A DNA stretch of 64,000 bases from Polaromonas sp. (GCF_016185115.1 NZ_JACPOF010000017.1:186001-250000); one strand, 5' to 3'; positions 1-9,812 are shown, numbered from the stretch's first letter. The notes: generated from the letters alone by a model not told the origin. Made by a program: numbers and translations.

Positions 1-224
1 ACACCGGCATTGCGCCAGTGCACACGGGTATCCGGCCAGGTGTAGGCGGCGTTGAAGGTTGAAAGCGGGAAAACGCTCCGTATGTCTTGCGGCTCCTTTC
101 CGGGCACAAGATCAGCGCCAGCCTCCAGCAGCAGAACATGAACCCCAGGATTTTCCGAAAGACGGCTGGCCAGTACCGCGCCCGCTGCACCGGAACCCAC
201 GATCACGTAGTCATAAGAAACCAT
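1..224 (-). CDS. GMC-family FAD-dependent oxidoreductase, N-terminal part (runs off window)
   Basis: Reverse-strand reading from ATG at 224 gives [36 protein letters not shown], a Rossmann GxGxxG FAD motif typical of GMC oxidoreductases; absent from ORF track because truncated. Confidence 0.8.
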   Translation of the reverse strand, partial: MVSYDYVIVGSGAAGAVLASRLSENPGVHVLLLEAGADLVPGKEPQDIRSVFPLSTFNAAYTWPDTRVHWRNAG

Positions 225-291
225 ATGAATTTTTTAGAGGGGAAAAGTCAGCATTGAAAACGGGCGTGCAGATCTGCCCGGCATGCCCCGG

Positions 292-1320
292 TCAATCAAC
301 ACGGATATTCCTGGACTTGATGAGTGCCCCCAGCTTTGCCTTTTCTGCTTCGAGAAATTGCACGAATGCCTCCGGGCGCCCACCGCCGGAGATGAAGTCC
401 ATCTGGCGGAAGGTCTCCTGAAGCTGGGGGGACGCCAGCACGGCATTGACGTCAGCGCCAAGCCGGGCCTGAAGCTCAGGCGGTGTTTTGGCCGGAAGAA
501 AAAGACCAAACCAGCTGCCGGAGCGAAAGCCTTTCAGGCCTGCGGCCTCAGCCGTTGGCAACTCCGGCCAGGAAGCCAGTGGTTTTTCACTGCCGACCAT
601 GAGTGCACGGATTTTTCCGGTCTCGGCCATGCTGCGCGAGCCCGAAGACTCAAAGACCGCGTCAATGTGACCGCCCGCCATGGCTGGTATTGACGCACTG
701 CTGCCGGGATAGGGAATGCTCAAGAGTTTGAAGCCCGACATCGCTGCGAGTTCTTCTGCATTCAGATGCGGACTGGACGCAACGCCGGAAGTACCGAAAG
801 CAACGCCGTCAGCTTTTTTTCTGGCCCACTCCGCAAACTCGCGGTAATTGGTGGCTGGAATATTGCTGCGGATGTAGAGGACGCTGGGCGTACTGCCCAG
901 GTAGACAACCGGTACCAGAGCCTTGACGTCAAACGGCGCGCCGCGGCTCTGGAACTGCGTGGTGATGTAACCCAGGCTACCCAGAAGAATGGTTCGGCCG
1001 TCAACGCCGCCCTGGTCTATGGCGTAGCGAATCCCCACAACAGAGGCCGCTCCAGTCTTGTTGACAACAACCACCGGCTCGCCCCACTTCTTTGACAGTG
1101 CATCGGCAACATGACGCGCGATGGCATCCGTGAAGCCGCCCGCGGCATACGGAACAACCAGCTCAATGGGTTTGCCATGGGACAGCCCGGAAATGCCGCC
1201 TGATATGAGGATGACAAGGATGCGCGCAAGGGCACGCAGTCTGGTGCCAGCCCCGGGGAAATACTTTCCCAGAAAAACAAAACGCGATTGCAGCGCCTGA
1301 AGGCCTGACAGCTTGTTCAT
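292..1320 (-). CDS. Bug/TctC-family tripartite tricarboxylate transporter substrate-binding protein
   Basis: Protein contains PIELVVPYAAGGFTDAIARHVADALSKKWGEPVVVVNKTGAASVVG, hallmark of Bug proteins. Confidence 0.9.
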   Translation of the reverse strand: MNKLSGLQALQSRFVFLGKYFPGAGTRLRALARILVILISGGISGLSHGKPIELVVPYAAGGFTDAIARHVADALSKKWGEPVVVVNKTGAASVVGIRYAIDQGGVDGRTILLGSLGYITTQFQSRGAPFDVKALVPVVYLGSTPSVLYIRSNIPATNYREFAEWARKKADGVAFGTSGVASSPHLNAEELAAMSGFKLLSIPYPGSSASIPAMAGGHIDAVFESSGSRSMAETGKIRALMVGSEKPLASWPELPTAEAAGLKGFRSGSWFGLFLPAKTPPELQARLGADVNAVLASPQLQETFRQMDFISGGGRPEAFVQFLEAEKAKLGALIKSRNIRVD

Positions 1321-1444
1321 GATGTTGTCTCCATTTCAGCTTCGGATTCAGGTCTTGCTGCCGCTTGCGGCACTGCCTGCTTTGGGTTGGTAAATTTGTA
1401 AGGCCAGGTCGACAGAACAGGCGGAATATCCTGAGGCGTATCCA

Positions 1445-2320
1445 TCAGAGACCTGAATGCGCCTGAGCTTCGTCGACCACGGTATTGCGCAATATGCCGA
1501 TCTGGCTGATCTCGACTTCGACCGTATCACCCGGCTTCATCCAGAGCACAGGATTGCGTCGGGCGCCTATGCCCGCGGGCGTACCGGTTGCAATCACATC
1601 TCCCGGGAGAAGATGCGTAAAGCCTGACACATAGGCAACAAGCTCCGCCACTGAATGAATGAACATGGATGTGCTGGCCTGCTGGACTACTGCGCCATTC
1701 AGCCTTGTTGTCAGACGCAAGTCGGCCGGATCGGGGAGTTCATCCGCCGTGACGAGCCAGGGACCAAAAGGCCCGGTGGCCGGAAAATTTTTCCCGGCCG
1801 TAATCGACTCTTTCTGATAGTCGCGCACGCTCACATCGTTGAAACAGGTGTAGCCAGCGACAAAGGAAAGCGCATTGCCGACGGGGATGTGCCTGCCCTC
1901 ATGGCCAATCACCAGCGCCAGCTCTCCCTCGAAGTCCAGTTGCAGCGACTGCCTGGGGCGAACAATGGCTTGCCCGTGCCCCAGCAAGGTGTCCGCAAAG
2001 CGCGTAAAAAAGATGGGTGCAGCCGGCGCAGCGCTCCCCGATTCGGCAGCATGCGCCGCATAGTTGAGACCCACAGCCAGTACCTTTGACGGATCAATGA
2101 CGGGCGGCAGCAACTGGACGGTGTCAAGATCAATCGCATGCCCAGACCTGCTGACGGCGAGGGCGACCTGCTGTAGTGCCGAATCCTGCAACACCTGTCG
2201 CACGCTGCCGTAGCGACCGTCGGTAGCGGCTGTTCCATCAACAATCTGCAGGCGCCGTTGACGTTCGACAACAGCACCCCAACACTGCTTGCCCTGCAAC
2301 TCGTAGCTTGCAAGCTTCAT
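1445..2320 (-). CDS. Fumarylacetoacetate hydrolase (FAH) family protein
   Basis: KVLAVGLNYAAHAAESG..., DFEGELALVIG, GYTCFNDVSVRDYQ, GDVIATGTPAGIG motifs; likely start MKLASYELQGKQ at 2320 rather than longest ORF. Confidence 0.9.
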   Translation of the reverse strand: MKLASYELQGKQCWGAVVERQRRLQIVDGTAATDGRYGSVRQVLQDSALQQVALAVSRSGHAIDLDTVQLLPPVIDPSKVLAVGLNYAAHAAESGSAAPAAPIFFTRFADTLLGHGQAIVRPRQSLQLDFEGELALVIGHEGRHIPVGNALSFVAGYTCFNDVSVRDYQKESITAGKNFPATGPFGPWLVTADELPDPADLRLTTRLNGAVVQQASTSMFIHSVAELVAYVSGFTHLLPGDVIATGTPAGIGARRNPVLWMKPGDTVEVEISQIGILRNTVVDEAQAHSGL

Positions 2321-2375
2321 CTGGATGAACTTCGCAAACCTTGCCAGACGCCCGGTTTCTTGTGACGACGGCGGC

Positions 2376-2900
2376 TCATGGCTTGCGCAGTTCCTGAAGA
2401 ACGGGCCCCAGCGTATTGAGGCCCCAGTGTTCAAAATAGCGGCCATTTTTGACGCGCACAATGTCTATCACGTCGATAGACACCTTTCTGTTTGTCGGTG
2501 CAATGCCCATCAGAACCCCGAGATGTGTGCCCGAAATGGTTTTGCGGCTGGTGACAAGGTCGCCCTCTGCAACCTGCTCGTGTATCACTACCTTGAGGTC
2601 TGGAAAGGCGGGCCTCAGCACATTGTTAAAGGTGTTGATCATGCCGGCAGGGCCGTTGTCCATACCGGGCGGGGCGGAGTGATTTACAAAAGCCGGGTCC
2701 ATGAGCTCCTGAAAACTGTCAAGACGCCCCTGCTCAATGACCTCTTTGTTAAACCTGCTGACGACTGCCTTATTCATCTGGATGTGTTCCTGGGTGAAGG
2801 GTCGTGGACGCTGGACCTGACCCGTGCCTTGCGCATCGGCATGGGGGCATGCAGCCAGGCAAAACGACAGGACGACAAGCGACAGGTGTGGAAATGTCAT
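2376..2900 (-). CDS. SnoaL-like/NTF2-fold ester cyclase family protein with lipoprotein-type signal
   Basis: N-terminus MTFPHLSLVVLSFCLAAC (lipobox LAAC) followed by SnoaL-like domain (NKAVVSRFNKEVIEQGRLDSFQELMDPAFVNHSAPPG). Confidence 0.75.
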   Translation of the reverse strand: MTFPHLSLVVLSFCLAACPHADAQGTGQVQRPRPFTQEHIQMNKAVVSRFNKEVIEQGRLDSFQELMDPAFVNHSAPPGMDNGPAGMINTFNNVLRPAFPDLKVVIHEQVAEGDLVTSRKTISGTHLGVLMGIAPTNRKVSIDVIDIVRVKNGRYFEHWGLNTLGPVLQELRKP

Positions 2901-2959
2901 GAAGTACTTTCAGATGCGGACGTTGTTTGGGTGCAGCCCGGCAGGCATGCGGGTGAACA

Positions 2960-3970
2960 CTAGTCAACAGTAATCTGTGCATCCCTGATCACCTTTCCAA
3001 AGCGTTTCCTTTCCTCCGATACGAACGCGGCAAACGCGACTGGTGTACTGAAATATGGTTCAGCCGCCTGTTGCGCGAGTTTCTCCCTCAGATCCGCACT
3101 GGCGACTGCAAGCTTCAGGGCGTTCGACAATCTGGTGACGATGGCCTCAGGGGTGCCCGCCGGAGCAGCCAGGCCAGACCATCCCGTCACGGCTGATCCG
3201 GGGAAACCGGCCTCTTCTATCGTTGGCACGTCAGGGAGGGACAGTGCACGTTGCTTGCCGGTAACCGCAAGGGCGCGCAACCTGCCGGCCTTGATCAGTG
3301 GCAAGGCCGAAGCCATGTTCACGAACACTACAGGTGTCTGCCCGGCCATGGCATCCGTGAGCGCGGCCGCATCACCACGGTAAGACGCATGAACCATGTC
3401 GATATGCGCAACGCTCTTGAAAAGCTCTGCCGCCAGATGGGGCGTGGTCCCGTTTCCCGGCGAACCGAATACCAGTTTGCCGGGTTGTGCCTTTGCGAAC
3501 GACACCAGGTCTTTCAGGGTTTTGAACGGGGCGCCCGCGCTGACGGCCACCAGTCCCTGAAAGCTGGTGAACTGCCCGATAAAAGCGAAATCCCGCTGGG
3601 GGTCAAACGACATCCGTGAGTAAAGCCATGGATTGATGGCCAGGGCGGCCGAAGGCGCCAGCAAAAGCGTGTAGCCGTCGGGCTTGGATTTTGCAACAAG
3701 CTCGGCGCCGATATTGCTGCCGGCGCCGGGCTTGTTGTCCACGATCACCTGCTGCCCCAGCGTCTCCGCGAGTTTGCTGGCCAGCACGCGCGCCTGCACA
3801 TCGGCAGCACCACCTGCGGGGAATCCGACCACCAGCCGCACGGGACGTGAGGGGAACGATTCAGGGGCCTGGGCCATGCCGGGCACTGCATGAACAGCGG
3901 CCTGCAAAACGCAAGCGCCGATCAGGAATTTTTTCAACAGACTGAAGGCTTTGGATGCGGAATGGGTCAT
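2960..3970 (-). CDS. Bug/TctC-family solute-binding protein
   Basis: FPSRPVRLVVGFPAGGAADVQARVLASKLAETLGQQVIVDNKPGAGSNIGAELVAKSKPDGYTLL is classic Bug signature. Confidence 0.93.
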   Translation of the reverse strand: MTHSASKAFSLLKKFLIGACVLQAAVHAVPGMAQAPESFPSRPVRLVVGFPAGGAADVQARVLASKLAETLGQQVIVDNKPGAGSNIGAELVAKSKPDGYTLLLAPSAALAINPWLYSRMSFDPQRDFAFIGQFTSFQGLVAVSAGAPFKTLKDLVSFAKAQPGKLVFGSPGNGTTPHLAAELFKSVAHIDMVHASYRGDAAALTDAMAGQTPVVFVNMASALPLIKAGRLRALAVTGKQRALSLPDVPTIEEAGFPGSAVTGWSGLAAPAGTPEAIVTRLSNALKLAVASADLREKLAQQAAEPYFSTPVAFAAFVSEERKRFGKVIRDAQITVD

Positions 3971-4134
3971 GGTCAGGGTCTCCGGATTCTTGTTTTTTCA
4001 GCCGAAATTGATGCAAAAGAAGCACCAGGAAAATTGCTCAATCCCGCGAATGCCGCAAGTCTAAGTACGTAGAATCATCAAAACAAGACCGAAATTTCAA
4101 TCGCAATCCATAAATTTTCCTGAAGTAATTCAAA

Positions 4135-5037
4135 GTGTCACGCCTCAACCTCGTCAATTTTGAAACCGTATGCTGTATTGCGCGCCTGGGCAGCTTCAGC
4201 GCTGCGGCGCTGCGCCTGAATGCATCCCAACCTGCGGTGACGGCCCGGGTGCGTGAACTTGAGTCTTCGGTGGGCATCGCGTTTTTCCAGAAGAGCGGGC
4301 GGCGCATGGAGTTGACGATAGCCGGACGCGAATTTCTGCAACGTGTCGAACCGCTGGTTCAGCAGATCGAGCAGGAGGTACTCGCGCATGCCGCACCAGA
4401 TTCGTTGAATGGCGTTGTGAGAATCGGCGTTTCCCATGTCATGTTGAGCTGGTTTCCGGAAGTGATCGCCCAGCTCAAGCGCGACATGCCCGGTGTCCGG
4501 TACGAAATAGACCTGGATGCCGGGGCCAGCATGGTCCAGAAGCTGGAAGCCGGCCGCATGGACATTGCGGTGGTCGCAGGCAAGGCCCAAAGCCCCCGCA
4601 TGGCCTCAGTAAGCCTTCAGCCCGAGGAACTGCAATGGCTGATGTCTTCACGCATACCGCGCAAGCTTGCCGGCCGGAAGCGGCCAACGGCAGACCTGCT
4701 GGCAGGTTCACCAATATGGCTGGTGCCACGCAGCTCGATACTCTTTGCCGATGCAATGGCAGCATTGCGGCAACACAATGTGCAGATGCACAACCTCAAT
4801 GCCTGCGTCAACATGGCCGGCATCCTCAGCATGATCGATCACACGACAGGCATAGGCTTGACCGCAACCTCGGTAGCACAAGCGCATCTCGCAGCCGGTC
4901 TGGTTGAACCGGTCGGCGCCGATCTTCCTGCGATCAGGCTGGACGTGACCTTGATGTATCACAGGGACCAGCATCAGACCATCGTACGCAAGGTCATCGA
5001 ACGTATCGTCGAATTCGACCAGCGCAGGCCAGTTTGA
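4135..5037 (+). CDS. LysR-family transcriptional regulator
   Basis: N-terminal wHTH: LVNFETVCCIARLGSFSAAALRLNASQPAVTARVRELES; GTG start; divergent from the Bug gene. Confidence 0.92.
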   Translation: MSRLNLVNFETVCCIARLGSFSAAALRLNASQPAVTARVRELESSVGIAFFQKSGRRMELTIAGREFLQRVEPLVQQIEQEVLAHAAPDSLNGVVRIGVSHVMLSWFPEVIAQLKRDMPGVRYEIDLDAGASMVQKLEAGRMDIAVVAGKAQSPRMASVSLQPEELQWLMSSRIPRKLAGRKRPTADLLAGSPIWLVPRSSILFADAMAALRQHNVQMHNLNACVNMAGILSMIDHTTGIGLTATSVAQAHLAAGLVEPVGADLPAIRLDVTLMYHRDQHQTIVRKVIERIVEFDQRRPV

Positions 5038-5082
5038 CATCGGAGCGGGAGATTGTTGAAAAACCCGCCACGACTCCACGCT

Positions 5083-5787
5083 TTAACTCAATCCCGTGAC
5101 CGGGAGGGAAGCACCATGCACGGCCCTCGCGTCGTCAGAGGCGAGAAACCGGATGACGGATGCCAGATCATGAGGTGCTACCCAGCATGCCGGATCAGCA
5201 TCGGGCATTGCGGCGCGATTCTGTGGCGTGTCCAGAATCGTTGGCAGCACGCAATTGACATTGATATTTTTATCCCGCAGTTCCGCCGCCATCGACTCGG
5301 TAAGACGCATCACCGCGCTTTTGGAAGCGATGTAAGCACCCATCCGCGCAGCCCCTTTTTGTGCAGAGTACGCGCTGACGTTAACGATCTTGCCTCCCCC
5401 CATGCCGACCATGTGCGGCACGACAGCATGAGTGATGTTCAACAGGGTACGGACATTCATGTCAAACATGCCATTCCAGTTCGCTGCTGATGTCTCGTGC
5501 ACGGCCTCACCCATGTGAAAGCCGCCAGCAAGATTGCAGAGTACATCTACCCGTTGATACCGCTCAACAGCAGCTTCGATAACTCCTGATGCGTTTTCAG
5601 GTTCAAGCAGGTTGGCGGGCGCAAGCATGAGTTGCGCAGTTTCCATGCCAAAGGTTTCAAGCAGGGCATCCTTGTGAAGGTCAACCAGCACAACCCGGGC
5701 ATCCTGATCCATGAACAGCCTGGCAACAGCGCGGCCCAGATTGCCGGTTGCGCCTGTGATGACGACCGTCTTGTTCGCAAAACTCAT
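5083..5787 (-). CDS. SDR-family NAD(P)-dependent oxidoreductase, co-transcribed with phhA
   Basis: VVITGATGNLGRAVARLF and YxxxK (YIASKSAV) motifs; overlaps phhA by 4 nt. Confidence 0.88.
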   Translation of the reverse strand: MSFANKTVVITGATGNLGRAVARLFMDQDARVVLVDLHKDALLETFGMETAQLMLAPANLLEPENASGVIEAAVERYQRVDVLCNLAGGFHMGEAVHETSAANWNGMFDMNVRTLLNITHAVVPHMVGMGGGKIVNVSAYSAQKGAARMGAYIASKSAVMRLTESMAAELRDKNINVNCVLPTILDTPQNRAAMPDADPACWVAPHDLASVIRFLASDDARAVHGASLPVTGLS

Positions 5788-6710
5788 GTGACGACTCCCC
5801 CGATGCGACCCCGATGGTAGTCACCGGTACCGCGTGAGATGACATGATCGGTGGAAAGCACGGTGCCCGGCAAATGCTCAGGCCCTTCTTCTGCACGACG
5901 ATAGAACGGACCGAAGTCGACATGGGCAAGGTCCAGCAGCCGGTCAATATCTTCAATCACAAAATAGCTTTCCTGAAAATCATCAATGCGGTAGTGGGTG
6001 CGCATCACCCGTTCAAGATCAAAAGCAATACGATTGGGGGAAGCCGCGGACAAGGCGAATACGCTCTCGGTATAAGACGACGCGATACCGGCACCATAGA
6101 TACGCAGGCCACCGTTCTGCCTGACCAGTCCAAACTCCACCGTATACCAGTACACACGCGCCAGTTTGTCGAGCACACCCAGGTCCCGGGCACGCAGGCC
6201 ACCCATCCCGTATGCCTGGATGTAATCCGCGATGGAGGGATTCATCAGCATTGGTACATGGCCGAAGACATCGTGAAATACATCAGGCTCTTCAAGGTAG
6301 TCCAGTTGATGAGGTTCGCGTATGAAATTTCCTGCGGGAAAGCGGCGATTGGCAAGATGCTCAAAGAAGACCTCATCAGGAACAAGCCCGGGCACTGCCA
6401 CCACCTGCCAGCCGGTACGCCGTACAAGCACCTCATTGAGGCGATTGAAATCCGGAATCTCATCCGGGCCCATGGGCAGGTTTTGCATTCCCTGCACAAA
6501 TTCGTCGCAGGCGCGGCCAGGCAGCAGCTTCGTCTGACGCTCGAACAGTGTTTTCCAAACTTGGTGCTGCTCGGGCGTGTAGTTCTTCCAGCCCTGGTCT
6601 ATGGTCCAGTCGGGCCGCTCCGGTTTCGAAACGACTCCGGCTGCGCTGCCATGCTTTTCGGATAGGCCTGCAGAATCAACAGCTTCATTCATCACTGTCT
6701 CCATGATCAC
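5784..6710 (-). CDS. phhA: Phenylalanine 4-monooxygenase
   Basis: Contains EPDVFHDVFGHVPMLMNP (metal-binding His pair) and YWYTVEFGLV, hallmark of bacterial PAH. Confidence 0.96.
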   Translation of the reverse strand: MIMETVMNEAVDSAGLSEKHGSAAGVVSKPERPDWTIDQGWKNYTPEQHQVWKTLFERQTKLLPGRACDEFVQGMQNLPMGPDEIPDFNRLNEVLVRRTGWQVVAVPGLVPDEVFFEHLANRRFPAGNFIREPHQLDYLEEPDVFHDVFGHVPMLMNPSIADYIQAYGMGGLRARDLGVLDKLARVYWYTVEFGLVRQNGGLRIYGAGIASSYTESVFALSAASPNRIAFDLERVMRTHYRIDDFQESYFVIEDIDRLLDLAHVDFGPFYRRAEEGPEHLPGTVLSTDHVISRGTGDYHRGRIGGVVT

Positions 6711-7030
6711 TCTCCCCGCTCCACTGCAGACGGCTGCAGTTTTGCAAAAATGCTGTCGGCCAGCCGGGCAAGCTCAATGTCCCGCATCGACAGTCCATTG
6801 ACATCGTGAGTGGTGAGCGTGATCTCTACCCGGTTGTATATGTTTGACCACTCGGGATGATGATCCCTCTTCTCGGCAGCCAGTGCCAATTGCGTCATGA
6901 ACCCGAAGGCCTCACCGAAACCGTCGAAAACGAATTCACGCTTTATCAGGCCTCCTCGTGCCTCGTCAAACCTCCAGGCCGGCACGCTTGCCAGATGCCC
7001 GGCATCAACAGGGCTTTGCAGTCTTTCCAT
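6707..7030 (-). CDS. phhB: Pterin-4a-carbinolamine dehydratase
   Basis: RREFVFDGFGEAFGFMTQLALAAEKRDHHPEWSNIYNRVEITLTTHDVNGLSMRDIELA: (E/K)xxHHPxW and TTHDxxGLS motifs; likely start MERLQSPVDAG at 7030. Confidence 0.93.
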   Translation of the reverse strand: MERLQSPVDAGHLASVPAWRFDEARGGLIKREFVFDGFGEAFGFMTQLALAAEKRDHHPEWSNIYNRVEITLTTHDVNGLSMRDIELARLADSIFAKLQPSAVERGE

Positions 7031-7132
7031 ACTTGCCTTTCCAATCATCAGGGGGTCGCCGACACGGCACCGCACTCAGGGGAATGCTAGGCAATCAGAG
7101 AGGAGAATTACTGCGTCTTTTGATGCATTGAG

Positions 7133-7156
7133 TGCAGTTACTGCAGGAATCCTGCA
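7133..7156. promoter_or_regulatory. Overlapping TGCAG dyads upstream of phhB / xthA
   Basis: TGCAGTTACTGCAGGAATCCTGCA: two overlapping palindromes (TGCAG-TTA-CTGCA and TGCAGGA-A-TCCTGCA) in the phhB-xthA divergent spacer. Confidence 0.4.
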
Positions 7157-7395
7157 ACTCCCGGACCAATCGAAAACCCCTCAAGGCAGGATGTGTGGCT
7201 GATGCGGGGCAACTCATCGCTTCATCTCCCGGCACGGAAGCTCGAATGAGACATGCAACGTAGAATCCGGACACATCACGCCGTACCTTGTTAAAAGTAT
7301 CAGACGGCAAAGCTGGCCGGGTTTCATCGGATATCCCTCCCGGATATGGTGTAACACCTGAATTTCCTTTTTGAAATGTAATGGGATCTCCGTTC

Positions 7396-8172
7396 ATGAA
7401 GATCACGACCTGGAACGTCAATTCGCTCACTGCACGCCTGCAGCATGTACTGGACTGGCTGGCCGCCAACCCGGTGGACGTGCTCTGCCTGCAGGAGCTG
7501 AAAATGACCGACGACAAGTTTCCGCTTGATGCGCTCAAGGCGGCAGGTTACGAGGCAGTGGCGTTCGGCCAGAAGACCTATAACGGCGTCGCCGTCCTGT
7601 CGCGAACGCCTGCGCGCGATGTGGTCAAAAACATTGTGGGCTTTGAAGACGAACACTCGCGCGTGATTGCGGCAACTGTCGACAGCCCTTCAGGCCCCAT
7701 CCGTGTGATGAACGGTTATTTCGTCAACGGACAGGAGCTGGGCAGCGAAAAATTTGCCTACAAGATGCGCTGGCTGACCGGCCTGCAGGCCTATGTGCGC
7801 GCCGAGATGGCAGCCCATCCGCAATTTGTATTGCTGGGCGACTTCAACATCACGCCAGCCGACGAAGACTCCTTCGACCCCGAAGGCCTGCGCGAAACCA
7901 TACACCACAGCACAGCAGAACGTGACCAGTTTCGCCAGTTGCTGGCGCTGGGCCTCGCCGACAGCTTTCGCATGTTCGATCAGCCACCAAAAAGTTTTTC
8001 ATGGTGGGACTACCGCATGCTGGGCTACCAGAAGAACCGCGGACTGCGCATTGACCATATCCTGGTCAGTGATGCGCTCAAGCCGCTGGTCAAAGCCTGC
8101 ACCATTGACCGCGTACCCCGCAAATGGGAAAAGCCCAGCGACCATGCACCTGTGACGGTGGAACTCGCCTGA
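7396..8172 (+). CDS. xthA: Exodeoxyribonuclease III
   Basis: MKITTWNVNSLTARLQHVLDWL ... LGDFNITPADED ... RIDHILVSD ... SDHAPV. Confidence 0.94.
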   Translation: MKITTWNVNSLTARLQHVLDWLAANPVDVLCLQELKMTDDKFPLDALKAAGYEAVAFGQKTYNGVAVLSRTPARDVVKNIVGFEDEHSRVIAATVDSPSGPIRVMNGYFVNGQELGSEKFAYKMRWLTGLQAYVRAEMAAHPQFVLLGDFNITPADEDSFDPEGLRETIHHSTAERDQFRQLLALGLADSFRMFDQPPKSFSWWDYRMLGYQKNRGLRIDHILVSDALKPLVKACTIDRVPRKWEKPSDHAPVTVELA

Positions 8173-8191
8173 ATCGCCGGGACGAAGCCCT

Positions 8192-8220
8192 AAAAAAAGC
8201 GGACCTGGGTCCGCTTTTTT
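8192..8220 (+). terminator. Intrinsic (bidirectional) terminator between convergent xthA and ntrC
   Basis: AAAAAAAGCGGACC-TG-GGTCCGCTTTTTT perfect stem with flanking A/T tracts. Confidence 0.85.
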
Positions 8221-9751
8221 ATTCGAGATTTAACTCCTGGATTTTTCTGGTGATGGTGTTTCGCCCTATTCCCAGCTTCTGGGCCGCTTCAATCCGGCGG
8301 CCACGCGTATTGAGCAGCGCGGTCTGGATAAGTTTTGATTCAAAACGCCGCGTCAGCACATCCCAGACATCGCTGCGTCCCGTTGCCAGCAAAGCCTGCG
8401 CTTCAATCTCCAGTCCGGCTTCCCAGGCTTGGGCACCACCGCCGTGCTCCAGGTTTGCAGAAGTAGCGACGCCCTCCGCAGCGACACCCATCGATGCATC
8501 CGGATCGGAAGCAGCTTCTGCCCTGACCACGGGTTTTGTGGCCGTCGCGCTATCCGGCGCCAACGAACTCTTGCTGTAGTCAGGAGCAGCGCCCAGAACT
8601 TCAGGGGGCAAATCCTTGGGCTCTATCACCTGCGCCGGCGCCATCACTGTCAGCCAGTGGCAGATGTTTTCAAGCTGGCGAACGTTGCCGGGAAAAGAGA
8701 ACTGGCTCAGTTGCTGCAATGCCGCATCTGAAATGCGTTTGGGCTCTACCCCCAACTGCTTGGCGCTTTGCTGCAGGAAGTGGCGGGTCAGCATGAACAC
8801 ATCCTCGCGCCGCTCACGCAGCGCGGGCAAACGCAGGCGGATGACGTTGAGGCGGTGAAACAGATCTTCGCGGAACACGCCTTCCTTCACGCGCTGCTCC
8901 AGGTCCTGGTGCGTCGCGGCAATCACACGCGGGTTGGCCTTGATGGCGTTGTGGCCGCCAACGCGGTAGAAATGCCCGTCGCTCAGCACGCGCAGCAAAC
9001 GCGTCTGCAGGTCAAACGGCATGTCGCCGATTTCATCAAGGAACAGCGTGCCGCCTTCGGCCTGCTCGAAGCGGCCACGGCGCATGGTTTGCGCGCCTGT
9101 GAAAGCGCCGCGCTCATGGCCAAAGAGTTCGCTCTCAAGCAAATCCTTGGGGATGGCCGCCGTATTGATGGCGACAAACGGGCCGTTGGCGCGCGTTGAA
9201 TGTTTGTGCAGGGCGCGTGCGACCAGTTCCTTGCCGGAGCCGGATTCACCAGTGATCATGACGGTCACGTTGCTCTGGCTCAAGCGGCCAATGGCGCGAA
9301 AGACATCCTGCATGGCAGGCGCCTGACCCAGCATTTCCGGCGCATTGGCCATGCGCTCTTCGGCGACTTCCTCACGCTGACTCTCTTCAACTGCGCGGCG
9401 GATGAGTTCAACCGCCTTGGGCAAATCGAAAGGTTTGGGCAGGTATTCAAACGCCCCACCCTGGAAGGCAGACACGGCACTGTCGAGATCAGAGAACGCC
9501 GTCATGATGATGACGGGCAGGCCGGGGAGCTTTTCCTTGACCTTTTCAAGCAGGTCCAGGCCAGAGCCGCCCGGCATGCGGATATCGCTCACCAGGATTT
9601 GGGGGCCGTCTTCGTCGGTTGCGACCTCCAGTGCGGCAAGCACCTCGCGCGGATTGGTGAAGCTCCGCGTCGGCAGGTCTTCACGCAGCAAGGCTTTTTC
9701 CAGAACAAACCGGATTGACTGGTCATCATCAACGATCCAGATCGGTTTCAT
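8219..9751 (-). CDS. ntrC: Nitrogen regulation response regulator NtrC (sigma54 activator)
   Basis: REC domain (DDDQSIRFVLEKAL), GESGSGKELVARALH Walker A, GAFTGA motif, C-terminal Fis HTH RRIEAAQKLGIGRNTITRKIQEL; next to ntrB and glnA. Confidence 0.96.
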   Translation of the reverse strand: MKPIWIVDDDQSIRFVLEKALLREDLPTRSFTNPREVLAALEVATDEDGPQILVSDIRMPGGSGLDLLEKVKEKLPGLPVIIMTAFSDLDSAVSAFQGGAFEYLPKPFDLPKAVELIRRAVEESQREEVAEERMANAPEMLGQAPAMQDVFRAIGRLSQSNVTVMITGESGSGKELVARALHKHSTRANGPFVAINTAAIPKDLLESELFGHERGAFTGAQTMRRGRFEQAEGGTLFLDEIGDMPFDLQTRLLRVLSDGHFYRVGGHNAIKANPRVIAATHQDLEQRVKEGVFREDLFHRLNVIRLRLPALRERREDVFMLTRHFLQQSAKQLGVEPKRISDAALQQLSQFSFPGNVRQLENICHWLTVMAPAQVIEPKDLPPEVLGAAPDYSKSSLAPDSATATKPVVRAEAASDPDASMGVAAEGVATSANLEHGGGAQAWEAGLEIEAQALLATGRSDVWDVLTRRFESKLIQTALLNTRGRRIEAAQKLGIGRNTITRKIQELNLE

Positions 9752-9812
9752 GCTTTTGCAGTCCCTTCGGGTTTAACCCGTTTTATATGTCAAACAATCG
9801 GGACGGCAGCGC

